A DNA stretch of 64,000 bases from Penaeicola halotolerans (GCF_016464625.1 NZ_JAEAGO010000002.1:496001-560000), one strand, 5' to 3'. Counted from the first letter of the stretch, positions 43,610 to 52,932 are shown. A program made the numbers and translations. The notes: generated by a model from the sequence alone, not told the origin.

Positions 43610-44559
43610 TGTCGAGAGTTCATATATATGTCATCTATACACTGATAGGCTTGCTAGGGCTATGGGTTCTGGCAAGCAAGTCTCAGTCTGCGCAGCCAAG
43701 CATGATCTTGACACAGAGTGGTGATACGACTTTCATCAATTTTCCTGATAATTATAAAGTCTACACCTTTGATGTGCCTAAGGACTTGAAATTTGCAGGT
43801 GAGCGTGTGCCGCTAGAGCAGCCTGACGTATTGGAGCGTTTTGAGCGTGAGATATATGTGAACACTTACTGGAACTCTAATACCATCCTGACGATCAAGC
43901 GAGCTGGCATTTGGCTTCCTCAGATGGAAAAGATATTGGAGAAAAATGGTGTACCCACAGACTTCAAATACTTGGCAGTGATAGAAAGTGGTTTGCTCAA
44001 TGTCGTCTCTCCAGCCAGAGCTACTGGGTTTTGGCAGATATTGCCTAAGACTGGTGAAGAGCTAGGACTTGAAATCAATGATGAGATAGATCAGCGCTAT
44101 GATCCGATCGCTTCTACAGAGGCTGCTTGTAAATATCTCCTGTCTGCTTATGAGCGATTTGGTTCGTGGACAGACGTGGCAGCTTCCTACAACATGGGTC
44201 GCACGGGACTGCTGCGTAGGATGGACGAGCAAAAGGTCGACAGCTACTATGACTTATTACTCAATGAGGAGACCTCACGCTATGTTTTTCGCATCTTGGC
44301 GATGAAGGAGATTTTTGAAAAACCTAAGACATATGGCTATGAGATCAATGGCATCTATCAGCCAATCGAATTGAGAGAAGTGGAGGTCACACAAAGTATC
44401 AAAGATTTAGCGGTATTTGCCCAAGAGCAAGGGATCAACTACAAGATACTTAAGCTCTACAACCCATGGCTAAGGAAGCCACAGCTCACAGTAAGAAAAG
44501 GGAAATCTTACACCATACACATTCCCGTGAGCTATGGAGGGAAAAGTCCTGCACTATAA
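43609..44559 (+). CDS. Lytic transglycosylase, MltD-like
   Basis: Peptidoglycan-cleaving enzyme of 316 residues with an N-terminal signal/anchor (about residues 4-22). The SLT domain spans about residues 110-215: FKYLAVIESGLLN holds the catalytic Glu, ARATGFWQILPKTGEELGL follows, then AASYNMGRTGL. The C-terminal ~80 residues (from EVEVTQSIKDLAVFAQEQ to the end) resemble a single LysM-like or LysM-derived glycan-binding region. It acts in the periplasm on cell-wall strands. It overlaps the LOG gene by one base; uvrA follows 84 bases later. Confidence 0.88.
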   Translation: MSRVHIYVIYTLIGLLGLWVLASKSQSAQPSMILTQSGDTTFINFPDNYKVYTFDVPKDLKFAGERVPLEQPDVLERFEREIYVNTYWNSNTILTIKRAGIWLPQMEKILEKNGVPTDFKYLAVIESGLLNVVSPARATGFWQILPKTGEELGLEINDEIDQRYDPIASTEAACKYLLSAYERFGSWTDVAASYNMGRTGLLRRMDEQKVDSYYDLLLNEETSRYVFRILAMKEIFEKPKTYGYEINGIYQPIELREVEVTQSIKDLAVFAQEQGINYKILKLYNPWLRKPQLTVRKGKSYTIHIPVSYGGKSPAL

Positions 44560-44643
44560 ATCCATAGATCGGATAAACTCAATCCCTTTTATCTGGTTAC
44601 CCTAAGTATGAGGCTAAAGTGATTTTAGCTAATTTGCAATTCT

Positions 44644-47517
44644 ATGAACAGCACTGATTTGAAAGCAGGTAAGGCAGTGGTCTCTAAACAGACGGCAGAA
44701 GAGAAAATTGAGATTTTTGGTGCTAGAGAGCACAATCTAAAGAATATCGATGCGAGCATCCCCAGAAATAAACTAGTAGTCATCACTGGAATCAGTGGTA
44801 GTGGTAAGTCTTCACTAGCTTTTGATACGATCTATGCAGAGGGACAGCGAAGGTATATGGAGAGTTTCTCTGCCTATGCAAGGTCATTTTTAGGAGGGAT
44901 GGAAAGGCCCGATGTGGACAAGATCCAAGGTTTGAGTCCCGTCATATCGATCGAGCAAAAGACTACTTCTAGAAACCCACGCTCTACGGTGGGTACAGTC
45001 ACAGAGATCTATGATTTCATGCGCTTACTCTATGCGAGAGCGGGTGAGGCATATTCTTATTTGACTGGTGAAAAGATGATCCGCCAGAGTGAAGATCAAA
45101 TCCTAGATCAGATCATTAAGAATTTTGAAGGTCAAAAACTCATCATCTTGGCGCCTATCGTGAAGGGTAGAAAAGGTCACTACAGAGAGCTATTTGAGCA
45201 AGTCCGCAAGATGGGCTTTAGCAAAGTACGGGTAGATGGAGTCGTGATGGAGATGGTACCCAAGATGCAGCTCGATAGGTATAAAACACACGATATAGAG
45301 ATCGTCATAGATCGCATCGTAGTGGAGCAAGAGGATCGTTTTAGGATCAGTCAGTCAGTGAAGACAGCCATGCAGCATGGCAAAGGGATCATCATGCTTA
45401 GAGATGAACAAAATGAGATTCATCACTTTTCTAAATACTTGATGGATCCAAAGACAGGTCTTTCGTACGATGAGCCCGCACCAAATACTTTTTCTTTTAA
45501 CTCACCATATGGTGCTTGTCAGACTTGTAATGGACTAGGAGAGATAGAAGAAATCACTGAAGATAGTATCATCCCAGACCGTAGTTTGAGTATTAGTAGA
45601 GGTGGTATCGCCCCGCTGGGAGAGTTTAGAGATATTTGGATTTTCAAAAAGCTGGAAGCTATCCTCAAGCGACACAAACTTAGTTTGAGTACTCCGATCG
45701 AGAAAATCCCAAATGAAGTACTCCATATGATACTTCATGGCGATAGCGTGCCAGTCGCTGTAGAATCGGTCAAATATCCTGGGACGCAGTGGAACACTAC
45801 CTTTGAGGGAATCTTTAATTTTCTCCAAAAACAACAAGAAACAGGGACTGATAAGACCAGAGAGTGGTTGAGTGACTATCTCACAGTGAAGACTTGTCCA
45901 GAATGTGAAGGAACTAGACTGAAAAAGGAAGCGCTTCACTTCATGATCGGAGGAAAAAATGTCGCTGAACTAGCCATGATGGATCTTAGTCAGTTAGGCG
46001 AATGGTTTGCTGATGTAGAGACACGTATGACTGAGCGACAAAATCTCATCGGTGCAGAAGTGCTCAAGGAAATCAGAAAGCGCATTGGCTTCATGTTGGA
46101 TATAGGGCTAAATTATCTCACACTCAATCGCCCACTCAGAACGCTCTCAGGTGGAGAAGCTCAGCGGATCAGATTGGCTACTCAGATAGGTACGCAACTC
46201 GTGGGTGTATTGTATATCCTAGATGAGCCAAGTATCGGACTGCATCAGCGAGACAATGTCAAACTCATCAAAGCACTACAAGACCTGAGAGACCTAGGGA
46301 ATACAGTGATTGTTGTAGAGCATGATAAAGACATGATGCTTGACTCAGACTATGTGCTAGATATCGGTCCTGGGGCAGGCAGGCACGGAGGGACGGTAGT
46401 CGCAGCGGGTACGCCAGCTGATTTTCTGAAGCAAGGGAGTACAACTGCTAAATACCTCAATGGAGAACTTTCTATAGCCGTACCAGTAGAAAGAAGAAAA
46501 GGTAAGGGGAAGTCTATTTTGCTCAAAGGAGCAACAGGTCACAATCTCAAAAATGTAGACTTGGAGATACCCCTAGGCAAGATGGTCTGTGTCACAGGAG
46601 TGTCCGGTAGTGGTAAATCTTCGCTTATACATGAGACCCTATATCCGATATTAAATCAACACATATATCACTCGAAAAAAGACCCGCTTCCTTATACCTC
46701 TATAGATGGACTTAAGCATATCGACAAAGTCATAGAGGTGGATCAGTCACCCATAGGTCGTACGCCTAGGTCTAATCCCGCCACTTATACTGGAGTCTTC
46801 AGTGATATTAGAAGTCTTTTCACAGAGTTGCCAGAGTCTAAGATCAGAGGTTATAAAGTCGGTCGTTTCTCTTTCAATGTCAAAGGAGGCAGATGTGAAG
46901 ACTGTGAAGGTGCGGGTATGAAGCTCGTAGAGATGGACTTTTTGCCAGATGTGCATATCCCATGTGAAACCTGTAAAGGCAAGCGATATAATAGAGAAAC
47001 ACTAGAAGTCAGGTTTAAAGGAAAGTCTATAGCAGATGTGCTAGACATGACAGTGGAGCAAGCGGTAGAATTCTTTGAAAATCAGCCAAAGATTTTAAGA
47101 AAAATACAGACACTCAATGAAGTGGGTCTTGACTATATCACACTGGGTCAGCATGCTACTACACTCTCTGGAGGTGAAGCTCAGCGTGTCAAGCTAGCTA
47201 CTGAACTGTCCAAAAAGGATACTGGTAAGACCATGTATATCCTTGATGAGCCTACTACAGGACTGCACTTTCAAGACATCCAACACTTGCTAGATGTGCT
47301 CAATAAGCTAGCTGACAAAGGCAATACTGTGCTGATCATCGAACACAATCTAGATGTGATCAAAGTAGCTGACCATATCATAGATGTAGGGCTAGAAGGT
47401 GGAGAAAAAGGAGGTCAGATCATCGCTGAGGGAACTCCAGAGGAGGTCGCAAGGCATCCTCAAAGTCACACAGCGAAGTTTCTCCGCATAGAACTTGGAA
47501 TGAAAGAAGTAGTATAA
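44644..47517 (+). CDS. uvrA: UvrABC excision nuclease subunit A
   Basis: DNA-damage sensor of nucleotide excision repair, acting as a dimer with UvrB. The protein of 957 residues has two ABC ATPase modules: Walker A GISGSGKSS near residue 50 and GVSGSGKSS near residue 655, signature LSGGEAQR near residues 500 and 840. The UvrB-binding region (APIVKGRKGHYRELFEQ near 173-190) and the zinc modules (CQTCNGLG near 290, CPECEGTRL near 418, CEDCEGAGM near 755, CETCKGKRY near 777) are present, so this is the canonical type rather than a truncated UvrA2. The N-terminus carries ~20 extra residues before the conserved IEIFGAREHNLKNID. A terminator follows directly. Confidence 0.97.
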   Translation: MNSTDLKAGKAVVSKQTAEEKIEIFGAREHNLKNIDASIPRNKLVVITGISGSGKSSLAFDTIYAEGQRRYMESFSAYARSFLGGMERPDVDKIQGLSPVISIEQKTTSRNPRSTVGTVTEIYDFMRLLYARAGEAYSYLTGEKMIRQSEDQILDQIIKNFEGQKLIILAPIVKGRKGHYRELFEQVRKMGFSKVRVDGVVMEMVPKMQLDRYKTHDIEIVIDRIVVEQEDRFRISQSVKTAMQHGKGIIMLRDEQNEIHHFSKYLMDPKTGLSYDEPAPNTFSFNSPYGACQTCNGLGEIEEITEDSIIPDRSLSISRGGIAPLGEFRDIWIFKKLEAILKRHKLSLSTPIEKIPNEVLHMILHGDSVPVAVESVKYPGTQWNTTFEGIFNFLQKQQETGTDKTREWLSDYLTVKTCPECEGTRLKKEALHFMIGGKNVAELAMMDLSQLGEWFADVETRMTERQNLIGAEVLKEIRKRIGFMLDIGLNYLTLNRPLRTLSGGEAQRIRLATQIGTQLVGVLYILDEPSIGLHQRDNVKLIKALQDLRDLGNTVIVVEHDKDMMLDSDYVLDIGPGAGRHGGTVVAAGTPADFLKQGSTTAKYLNGELSIAVPVERRKGKGKSILLKGATGHNLKNVDLEIPLGKMVCVTGVSGSGKSSLIHETLYPILNQHIYHSKKDPLPYTSIDGLKHIDKVIEVDQSPIGRTPRSNPATYTGVFSDIRSLFTELPESKIRGYKVGRFSFNVKGGRCEDCEGAGMKLVEMDFLPDVHIPCETCKGKRYNRETLEVRFKGKSIADVLDMTVEQAVEFFENQPKILRKIQTLNEVGLDYITLGQHATTLSGGEAQRVKLATELSKKDTGKTMYILDEPTTGLHFQDIQHLLDVLNKLADKGNTVLIIEHNLDVIKVADHIIDVGLEGGEKGGQIIAEGTPEEVARHPQSHTAKFLRIELGMKEVV

Positions 47518-47520
47518 AAA

Positions 47521-47553
47521 AAATACCCCGAGCCAAGAAGCTTCGGGGTATTT
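47521..47553 (+). terminator. Terminator after uvrA
   Basis: AAATACCCCGA (47521-47531) pairs with TCGGGGTATTT (47543-47553) around an 11-base loop, four bases after the uvrA stop, with an A run before and a T-rich run after. Confidence 0.85.
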
Positions 47554-47639
47554 ACTTTTCAACCAAACTTTATTAACCTATTAAACTAAACTATGAAAAA
47601 CTTTATTCTATTTACGAACTGTGATAGAAGAAGGTTTGA

Positions 47640-47975
47640 CTAGTTTGATGATTTCTCACTTTTTAAGTAAAAGTATGTTTGATTTTTTACCATCACTAGT
47701 TTGCTTGAGTTGATCATTTGCTTGATCTCTTTACGATCAGCCTCACTCATGCCTTCTTCTAATACTACTTTTCTTTGTATATCTGCCTTTTCATCTATAA
47801 AGAAAAGGGTAAGGGAGTTTTCTAAAAGTTGATCTTCCGTTTCACTCAATTCTTGATTTAGGAAGCTGATTACTTTTTGATCTTTTGCAGGTCCCTCATT
47901 TGCCCAAGTAGGCTGCAAAGATAAGAAAGCAAGAGAAATTGAAAACAAAATAATTGATAATTTTTTAGTCTTCAT
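47640..47975 (-). CDS. Small secreted protein of unknown function, related to the protein at 51048-51404
   Basis: Protein of 111 residues with a signal peptide (MKTKKLSIILFSISLAFLSL, cleavage likely after TWA). The mature part contains LTLFFIDEKADIQRKVVLEE and ends with NQTYFYLKSEKSSN. The same pattern (FxxDEKxxIxR, a run of acidic residues, then SS-hydrophobic-M and FYxK) recurs in the lipoprotein at 51048-51404 on the far side of the LytTR genes, so the two look like diverged paralogues. No domain name can be given. It converges on uvrA. Confidence 0.65.
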   Translation of the reverse strand: MKTKKLSIILFSISLAFLSLQPTWANEGPAKDQKVISFLNQELSETEDQLLENSLTLFFIDEKADIQRKVVLEEGMSEADRKEIKQMINSSKLVMVKNQTYFYLKSEKSSN

Positions 47976-48230
47976 TTTTGTATAAATTTTTTATTTGAGT
48001 TTACATACATCATTACGCGGAATAATATTCTAAGTTTCAATATTAATGAGAAAATCTTAAGTATTTTTCAGGTAGCTATTTTTGCCCATATATTTGATGC
48101 TTATATTCAGCGACTGACGAATATAAATGAAGATTTGGTAGGTGGTTAGACTTTAAAATGACACTATATTCCTTTTGTGTAAGGTATCTGCTAGTTGTCA
48201 AATTAAGCGAGTACAAACTCAGTATTCTGC

Positions 48231-48238
48231 TATATTTG
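48231..48238 (+). promoter_or_regulatory. -7 box before the LytS-type kinase gene
   Basis: TATATTTG is an exact TAnnTTTG match, 31 bases before the ATG at 48270. No clear -33 TTG at the usual spacing is seen. Confidence 0.45.
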
Positions 48239-48269
48239 AAAATTGGTCAAAGGATGAACAGCATTGAGA

Positions 48270-49298
48270 ATGAATAGACAAAAGCTTTATTGGATATTAC
48301 AAGTGTCAGGCTGGGGTATCTATGCACTGACCAATATCCTCTTGTCTATCGCTTTGCCGAATAATCGAGTGGATATCACCTCGATCATAGCATTGGCTGC
48401 CTTCTACCTTTTTAGTACCAATCTCTTCCGCTTAGTCATCAAGCGATATGGTTTTTTGAGCTTCTCTCTCAATAGACTCGTACTCGTAGTATTTACGGGA
48501 ATCATCATTTTGAGTTTCTTCAATATCCTCTTTCAGATAGGTTTAGGGAAAGTTTTTGATACATTGAACAGTAGAGATTTGAGAGTAAGTGTGCTTTCAG
48601 TAAATTTCTTGTTTGCCTTTCTTTATTATTCGCTCTGGTCGATGATTTACTTCGTCTACTTCTTTTTCAATAATTATAATAACTCACTCAAATACGAAGC
48701 AGCTATCAATGAGATCAAGCTCAATCACTTACGTGCACAACTCAACCCGCACTTTATATTCAATGCACTAAATAGCGTTCGGGCATTAGTAGATGAGGAT
48801 CCGATCAAAGCCAAGATGGCGATCACTCAGCTATCTAATATTTTAAGGAATTCTTTGATCATGGATAAGAAGCGATTGATCAACTTTGAAGATGAGTTGA
48901 ATACAGTAAAAGATTATTTGGCTCTAGAGACGATTCGCTTTGAAGAGCGCCTACAAGTTGACATTCAGATAGATCCAGAAGCGTATGACTTCAATGTGCC
49001 TCCGATGATGGTACAGACCCTAGTCGAAAATGGTATCAAGCATGGTATCTCTAATCTAATCGCTGGCGGCAAAATCGAACTCAAGGCTCGTGTAAAAGAG
49101 AATGGGAATTTATATATTAGCATCGTTAACAGTGGGAAACTGAGCTCTGTGGTATCCAAGCGAAAGCATGGCGGACATGGAATCAACAATACAAAGCAGC
49201 GACTCAAGCTGATATACGGGGATAAGGCTTATTTTAAAATATACAATAAAGATGAAAGCCATGTAGCGGTAGACATAGAAATACCGACTAAGGACTAA
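48270..49298 (+). CDS. LytS/YehU-type sensor histidine kinase
   Basis: Sensor kinase of 342 residues from the ATG at 48270. Four membrane helices (about residues 8-145) lead into a short linker and a His_kinase (PF06580-type) domain: LRAQLNPHFIFNALNSVRAL near residues 153-172 carries the phospho-accepting His. The ATP-binding part includes PPMMVQTLVENGIKHGI (N box) and KHGGHGINNTKQRL (G box region). No periplasmic sensor domain is present, so it probably senses the membrane or a small molecule within it. The LytTR regulator begins 11 bases after its stop and is the obvious partner. Confidence 0.9.
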   Translation: MNRQKLYWILQVSGWGIYALTNILLSIALPNNRVDITSIIALAAFYLFSTNLFRLVIKRYGFLSFSLNRLVLVVFTGIIILSFFNILFQIGLGKVFDTLNSRDLRVSVLSVNFLFAFLYYSLWSMIYFVYFFFNNYNNSLKYEAAINEIKLNHLRAQLNPHFIFNALNSVRALVDEDPIKAKMAITQLSNILRNSLIMDKKRLINFEDELNTVKDYLALETIRFEERLQVDIQIDPEAYDFNVPPMMVQTLVENGIKHGISNLIAGGKIELKARVKENGNLYISIVNSGKLSSVVSKRKHGGHGINNTKQRLKLIYGDKAYFKIYNKDESHVAVDIEIPTKD

Positions 49299-49309
49299 AA
49301 CTTACCAAT

Positions 49310-50035
49310 ATGCGCGCACTGATCATAGATGATGAAAGACTGGCTAGAAAAGAGCTGAGCAATTTACTGGCAGAATATAAAAATGTAGAGATAGTAGGTG
49401 AGGCAGTCAATGTGGATGATGCTATCCAAAAGATAGCAGAACTGCAGCCAGATCTGATATTCCTAGACATACAGATGCCTGGCAAGACGGGCTTCGAACT
49501 GCTAGAAGAATTAGAAGTGGCTCCTCATGTGATCTTCACAACTGCTTATGATGAATATGCACTCAAGGCTTTTGAATATAATGCTTTAGACTACCTGCTC
49601 AAACCAGTGCAGCCGGAGCGACTCAAAGAAAGTATCCAAAAGATAGAGACCAAGATCTCTCGTGATCAGCAAATCCAAGAACATCAGCAAGGCCAAAAGC
49701 TTACCATCAACGATCAAGTATTTGTCAAAGATGGAGACAGGTGTTGGTTTGTAAAGCTTGAAAATGTCAGACTCTTTGAGAGTGATGGGAACTACATCAA
49801 GATCTACTTTGAGAACTTCAAGCCGATGATTCATAAGTCACTCAATGCCCTAGATGAAAGATTAGATGAGCGTTCGTTTTTTAGAGCAAGTAGAAAACAT
49901 ATCATCAACCTAAGCTGGGTAGAAGGCATCGAGCCTTGGTTCAATGGTGGGCTAGTGGTGACGCTTAGAGGAGGAGAAAAGGTGGAGGTCAGTCGTAGAC
50001 AAGCCGCAAGATTTAAAGATATGATGAGTTTATAA
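49310..50035 (+). CDS. LytTR-family response regulator, partner of the upstream kinase
   Basis: Response regulator of 241 residues: an N-terminal receiver (MRALIIDDERLARKELS, phospho-acceptor Asp54 in DLIFLDIQMPG, the Thr/Lys pair in TTAYDEYA and YLLKP) and a C-terminal LytTR DNA-binding domain from about residue 135 (VRLFESDGNYIKIYFEN, RASRKHIINLSWVEGIEPW). It works as a phosphorylation-dependent transcription factor with the kinase 11 bases upstream. A terminator at 50038-50060 ends this two-gene unit. Confidence 0.93.
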   Translation: MRALIIDDERLARKELSNLLAEYKNVEIVGEAVNVDDAIQKIAELQPDLIFLDIQMPGKTGFELLEELEVAPHVIFTTAYDEYALKAFEYNALDYLLKPVQPERLKESIQKIETKISRDQQIQEHQQGQKLTINDQVFVKDGDRCWFVKLENVRLFESDGNYIKIYFENFKPMIHKSLNALDERLDERSFFRASRKHIINLSWVEGIEPWFNGGLVVTLRGGEKVEVSRRQAARFKDMMSL

Positions 50036-50037
50036 TC

Positions 50038-50064
50038 AAAGCCGAGCTAGTCTCGGCTTTTTTA
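50038..50064 (+). terminator. Terminator after the LytS/LytR-type pair
   Basis: AAAGCCGAG (50038-50046) pairs with CTCGGCTTT (50052-50060) around a 5-base loop and is followed by a T run. It separates the kinase-regulator pair from the second regulator. Confidence 0.85.
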
Positions 50065-50224
50065 TTGTCTTTTAGTTAGTTTTTATACATACACAAAAAA
50101 GCAAGTCTATTGAATCAAAAAGCTGTTTATCAAAATCAATGCGATTTAGTTGCATTTTTTGTCAAAAAAGAGTTGTAAATTATTTCGAAATGCTAATTTT
50201 AATCTCTGTAAAATTTTATAAGTC

Positions 50225-50980
50225 ATGAGAGACGAGAAAATATTAATTGTAGAGGATGAAGTTTTCATCTCCGAAAACCTGCAAGAGATACTAGAGCTGA
50301 TAGGCTTTACCAATATAGAAATAGCCAACTCGGCTAATCAAACAGTGAAGGCCATCAAGAAAACTCGGCCTGATGTAGTCTTTATGGATATCAAGCTCAA
50401 AGGAGATAAAGATGGGATCGAACTTGGGGAAATCGTCAAGAAAATGGTTGATGTCCCGATCATCTACGTGACTTCTTACTCTGATCCAGAGATCCTGGAG
50501 CGTGCCAAGCGTATCAATCCAGCAGGATTTATCGTGAAGCCATTCAATAGCAACGACATCCATGCGATGGTAGAGATCGTCCTCTTCAATGCAAAGAACA
50601 GACCTTCGTCTGTCGATGCTCCGATGCCAGGCGCTACAGATCCTGCCTTCTTAGTTAACGAGGCAGTATTTATCAAAAATGATACAAACTTCGAAAAGGT
50701 AAGACATAAGGATATACTCTACATAGAGGCTAATGGGAACATGGTGACTGTTAAGTCTAGAAATAAGGATTTTGTACTGAGAAAGTCTATGAAAGAGATG
50801 GAAGATAAGCTTCCAAGTCAGCAGTTTCTACGGATACAAAAATCATATATCGTACAATTAGATGCGATAGAACTACTCAATACCAAGGAAGTTACACTAG
50901 ACAATGGTATGAAAGTGCCTGTAGGAAGACAATATTATAATGCACTCTTGGCTAAGCTAAATACCATCACTGAAAGTTGA
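50225..50980 (+). CDS. Second LytTR-family response regulator, no adjacent kinase
   Basis: Response regulator of 251 residues: a receiver domain (LIVEDEVFISENL; phospho-acceptor Asp in DVVFMDIKLKG near residue 57; YVTSYSD; FIVKPF with the conserved Lys) joined by a linker to a C-terminal LytTR domain (ILYIEANGNMVTVKSRN, FLRIQKSYIVQLDAIELL). The receiver is of the LytT kind that carries the MDIKLKG signature. It sits 189 bases after the first regulator behind a terminator, so it is transcribed separately. No kinase lies next to it, so it may be served by the upstream kinase or by a distant one. A strong terminator follows. Confidence 0.92.
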   Translation: MRDEKILIVEDEVFISENLQEILELIGFTNIEIANSANQTVKAIKKTRPDVVFMDIKLKGDKDGIELGEIVKKMVDVPIIYVTSYSDPEILERAKRINPAGFIVKPFNSNDIHAMVEIVLFNAKNRPSSVDAPMPGATDPAFLVNEAVFIKNDTNFEKVRHKDILYIEANGNMVTVKSRNKDFVLRKSMKEMEDKLPSQQFLRIQKSYIVQLDAIELLNTKEVTLDNGMKVPVGRQYYNALLAKLNTITES

Positions 50981-51002
50981 TTTGATATAATGGTCAAGGC
51001 AT

Positions 51003-51032
51003 AAAAAAACCGACTAATGAGTCGGTTTTTTT
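51003..51032. terminator. Terminator between the second LytTR regulator and the small lipoprotein
   Basis: A perfect 13-bp stem, AAAAAAACCGACT / AGTCGGTTTTTTT, with the 4-base loop AATG. The A and T runs on both sides allow use from either of the two convergent genes. Confidence 0.9.
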
Positions 51033-51047
51033 CGTTTCAGGAAGCGT

Positions 51048-51404
51048 TTAAGCATCTTTCTTGTAGAATACAGACCTACGATCTGTCATCAGATGTGCAC
51101 TTGAAGCGATATCCTGATTGATAGATTCATCTTGGATATTTTCGATATCTTCTACTTGATAGGTTCTGATGATTTCATTTTTTTCATCAAGTATGAAGAT
51201 GGTAGTCATGCTTAGCTTTTTATCAAATAAGTCAGTTACTAATATATCATCTTCAACAGTGTCGTTAGTTACAGATACTTGATCAGCATCAGCATATTCC
51301 TTAGCTGTAGGAGAACAGCTAGAGGCAGAAAGCACTACTAAAAGTGCAAGGGCAAGTGCTACTAAAGCACACATGTTTTTTTGAGAGAATACTAGCGTTT
51401 TCAT
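51048..51404 (-). CDS. Small lipoprotein of unknown function, related to the protein at 47640-47975
   Basis: Lipoprotein of 118 residues from the ATG at 51404, with a long hydrophobic signal and the lipobox LSASSC. A reading from 51449 would add 15 residues and blur the signal. The C-terminal half contains TTIFILDEKNEIIRTYQVED and ends SSAHLMTDRRSVFYKKDA. This echoes the secreted protein at 47640-47975 in order and spacing (FxxDEKxxIxR, acidic run, SS, FYxK). Function is unknown; the placement of both on either side of the LytTR genes makes them candidate targets or partners of that signalling system. Confidence 0.68.
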   Translation of the reverse strand: MKTLVFSQKNMCALVALALALLVVLSASSCSPTAKEYADADQVSVTNDTVEDDILVTDLFDKKLSMTTIFILDEKNEIIRTYQVEDIENIQDESINQDIASSAHLMTDRRSVFYKKDA

Positions 51405-51594
51405 GGTAGAAAAAATTTTTGATAAAATCGTATGTCTCACAATTGCCAAATCCTATGCCAAACAGCCAATACGGCTTATTTTCGATGATTTAAGAGATTA
51501 ACAGAAATTAACTGTCTCAAAAACGGACAATATAAAATTTGCTTTCGAACAGTAGATGGTTGCATGAACCAAATAATTATTCTGTTAATTTTTC

Positions 51595-52932
51595 TTAAAG
51601 CATCTCATTAGCAAGGTTAGCCAACTCAGAGCGTTCCCCTTTTTCCAGTTTGACGTGGGCATAAAGCGGGTGCTCCTTGACCCGATCTATGAGGTATGAG
51701 AGTCCATTACTTTGACTATCTAGGTAAGGGGTATCTATCTGATAGATGTCTCCTGTGAAGATAATCTTGGTATTTTCTCCTGCCCTGGTGATGATGGTCT
51801 TGACCTCGTGAGGCGTTAAGTTTTGAGCTTCATCTACGATAAAGAAGATATTGCTCAAGCTACGCCCCCTGATATACGCAAGCGGTTGTATCACCAGTTT
51901 TTCTAGATTCACCATTTCTGTGATTCGGGTGAATTCTTTGTCATTTTCATTGTATTGGTTCTGGATGAATTTCAAATTGTCCCAGAGTGGTTCCATGTAA
52001 GGGTTGAGCTTGGACTTGATATCTCCAGGGAGATAGCCGATGTCTTTATTGCTCAGCGGCACTATAGGACGCGCTAGGAAGATCTGCTTATACTCTCTGC
52101 GTTGCTCTAGGGCTCCTGCAAGTGCCAAGAGTGTTTTACCAGTACCTGCGACTCCTTGGATGGTCACTAGTTTGACATTTGGATTCATGATCGCATGCAT
52201 AGCAAAGGTTTGCTCAGCATTCTTTGGCTTGATACCGTAGATGGTCTGCTTATCCACCTTGGTCATCAACTGCTGATCATGATCATAATAAGTCAAGGCA
52301 GAATTTTTATCGCTTTTTAGGATATAAAATCCGTTGATCATCGGTTTTTTACGCCCTAAGACATCTTTGACAGGCACTCTCTCCTGATCATAAAATTTAT
52401 TGATCACAGCAGGGTCTATGTCTTCAATGATGGTTTTGCCTGTATGGAGTTCTGTTACGTTTTTGATTTTTCCAGTCTCGTAGTCCTCCGCAGGAAGTCC
52501 CAGAGATTTCGCTTTGAGTCTAAGATTGATATCCTTACTGACTAGGATGACTTTTCGACCTTTTTCTTCTTGCACGAGTTTCAGTGCAGCATTTAAGATT
52601 CGGTGGTCGTTTTTTTCTTCATTAAAAATCACTTGCGCATCCAGCGTACTGTCAGAATGCATCATGATTTTGAAGTTGCCTTTAGACTTGCCATTGAGCG
52701 GTGTCCAATCATGGATCATGTTGTCTTTGGAGAGTTTGTCCAGCAGGCGTATAAACTCTCTAGCTTCGAAGTTTTTAGTGTCGTTCCCCTTTTTAAACTG
52801 ATCCAACTCCTCCAATACGGTGATAGGAATGGCTACATCATGTTCTGCAAAGTTCATGATAGAGATATGCTCATAGAGGATCACTGAGGTGTCGAGCACA
52901 AAAATCTTCTTTTGGGATTTTTCTTTTGGCAT
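51595..52932 (-). CDS. PIN-domain PhoH-family ATPase
   Basis: Protein of 445 residues with two parts. An N-terminal PIN ribonuclease-like domain (about residues 9-165) has acidic positions Asp14 (FVLDTSVILYEH), Glu41-Glu42, and Asp134 in VSKDINLRLKAKSLG. A C-terminal PhoH ATPase has Walker A GVAGTGKT at 260-267 and the Walker B/sensor region IVDEAQNLTPHE. This PIN-PhoH (PhoH2-like) arrangement is linked to RNA unwinding and cleavage in other bacteria. The upstream gap contains a perfect 13-base palindrome (GAGATAATATCTC at 52972-52984) that may be an operator. Confidence 0.9.
   Translation of the reverse strand: MPKEKSQKKIFVLDTSVILYEHISIMNFAEHDVAIPITVLEELDQFKKGNDTKNFEAREFIRLLDKLSKDNMIHDWTPLNGKSKGNFKIMMHSDSTLDAQVIFNEEKNDHRILNAALKLVQEEKGRKVILVSKDINLRLKAKSLGLPAEDYETGKIKNVTELHTGKTIIEDIDPAVINKFYDQERVPVKDVLGRKKPMINGFYILKSDKNSALTYYDHDQQLMTKVDKQTIYGIKPKNAEQTFAMHAIMNPNVKLVTIQGVAGTGKTLLALAGALEQRREYKQIFLARPIVPLSNKDIGYLPGDIKSKLNPYMEPLWDNLKFIQNQYNENDKEFTRITEMVNLEKLVIQPLAYIRGRSLSNIFFIVDEAQNLTPHEVKTIITRAGENTKIIFTGDIYQIDTPYLDSQSNGLSYLIDRVKEHPLYAHVKLEKGERSELANLANEML

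Noticed and set aside
45535-45939. Open frame of 134 codons on the minus strand
   Set aside because: It lies antisense inside uvrA, which is intact and strongly conserved.
44644-47517. Drug-resistance ABC transporter
   Set aside because: The two ABC modules carry UvrA zinc modules and the UvrB-binding region, with no membrane helices.
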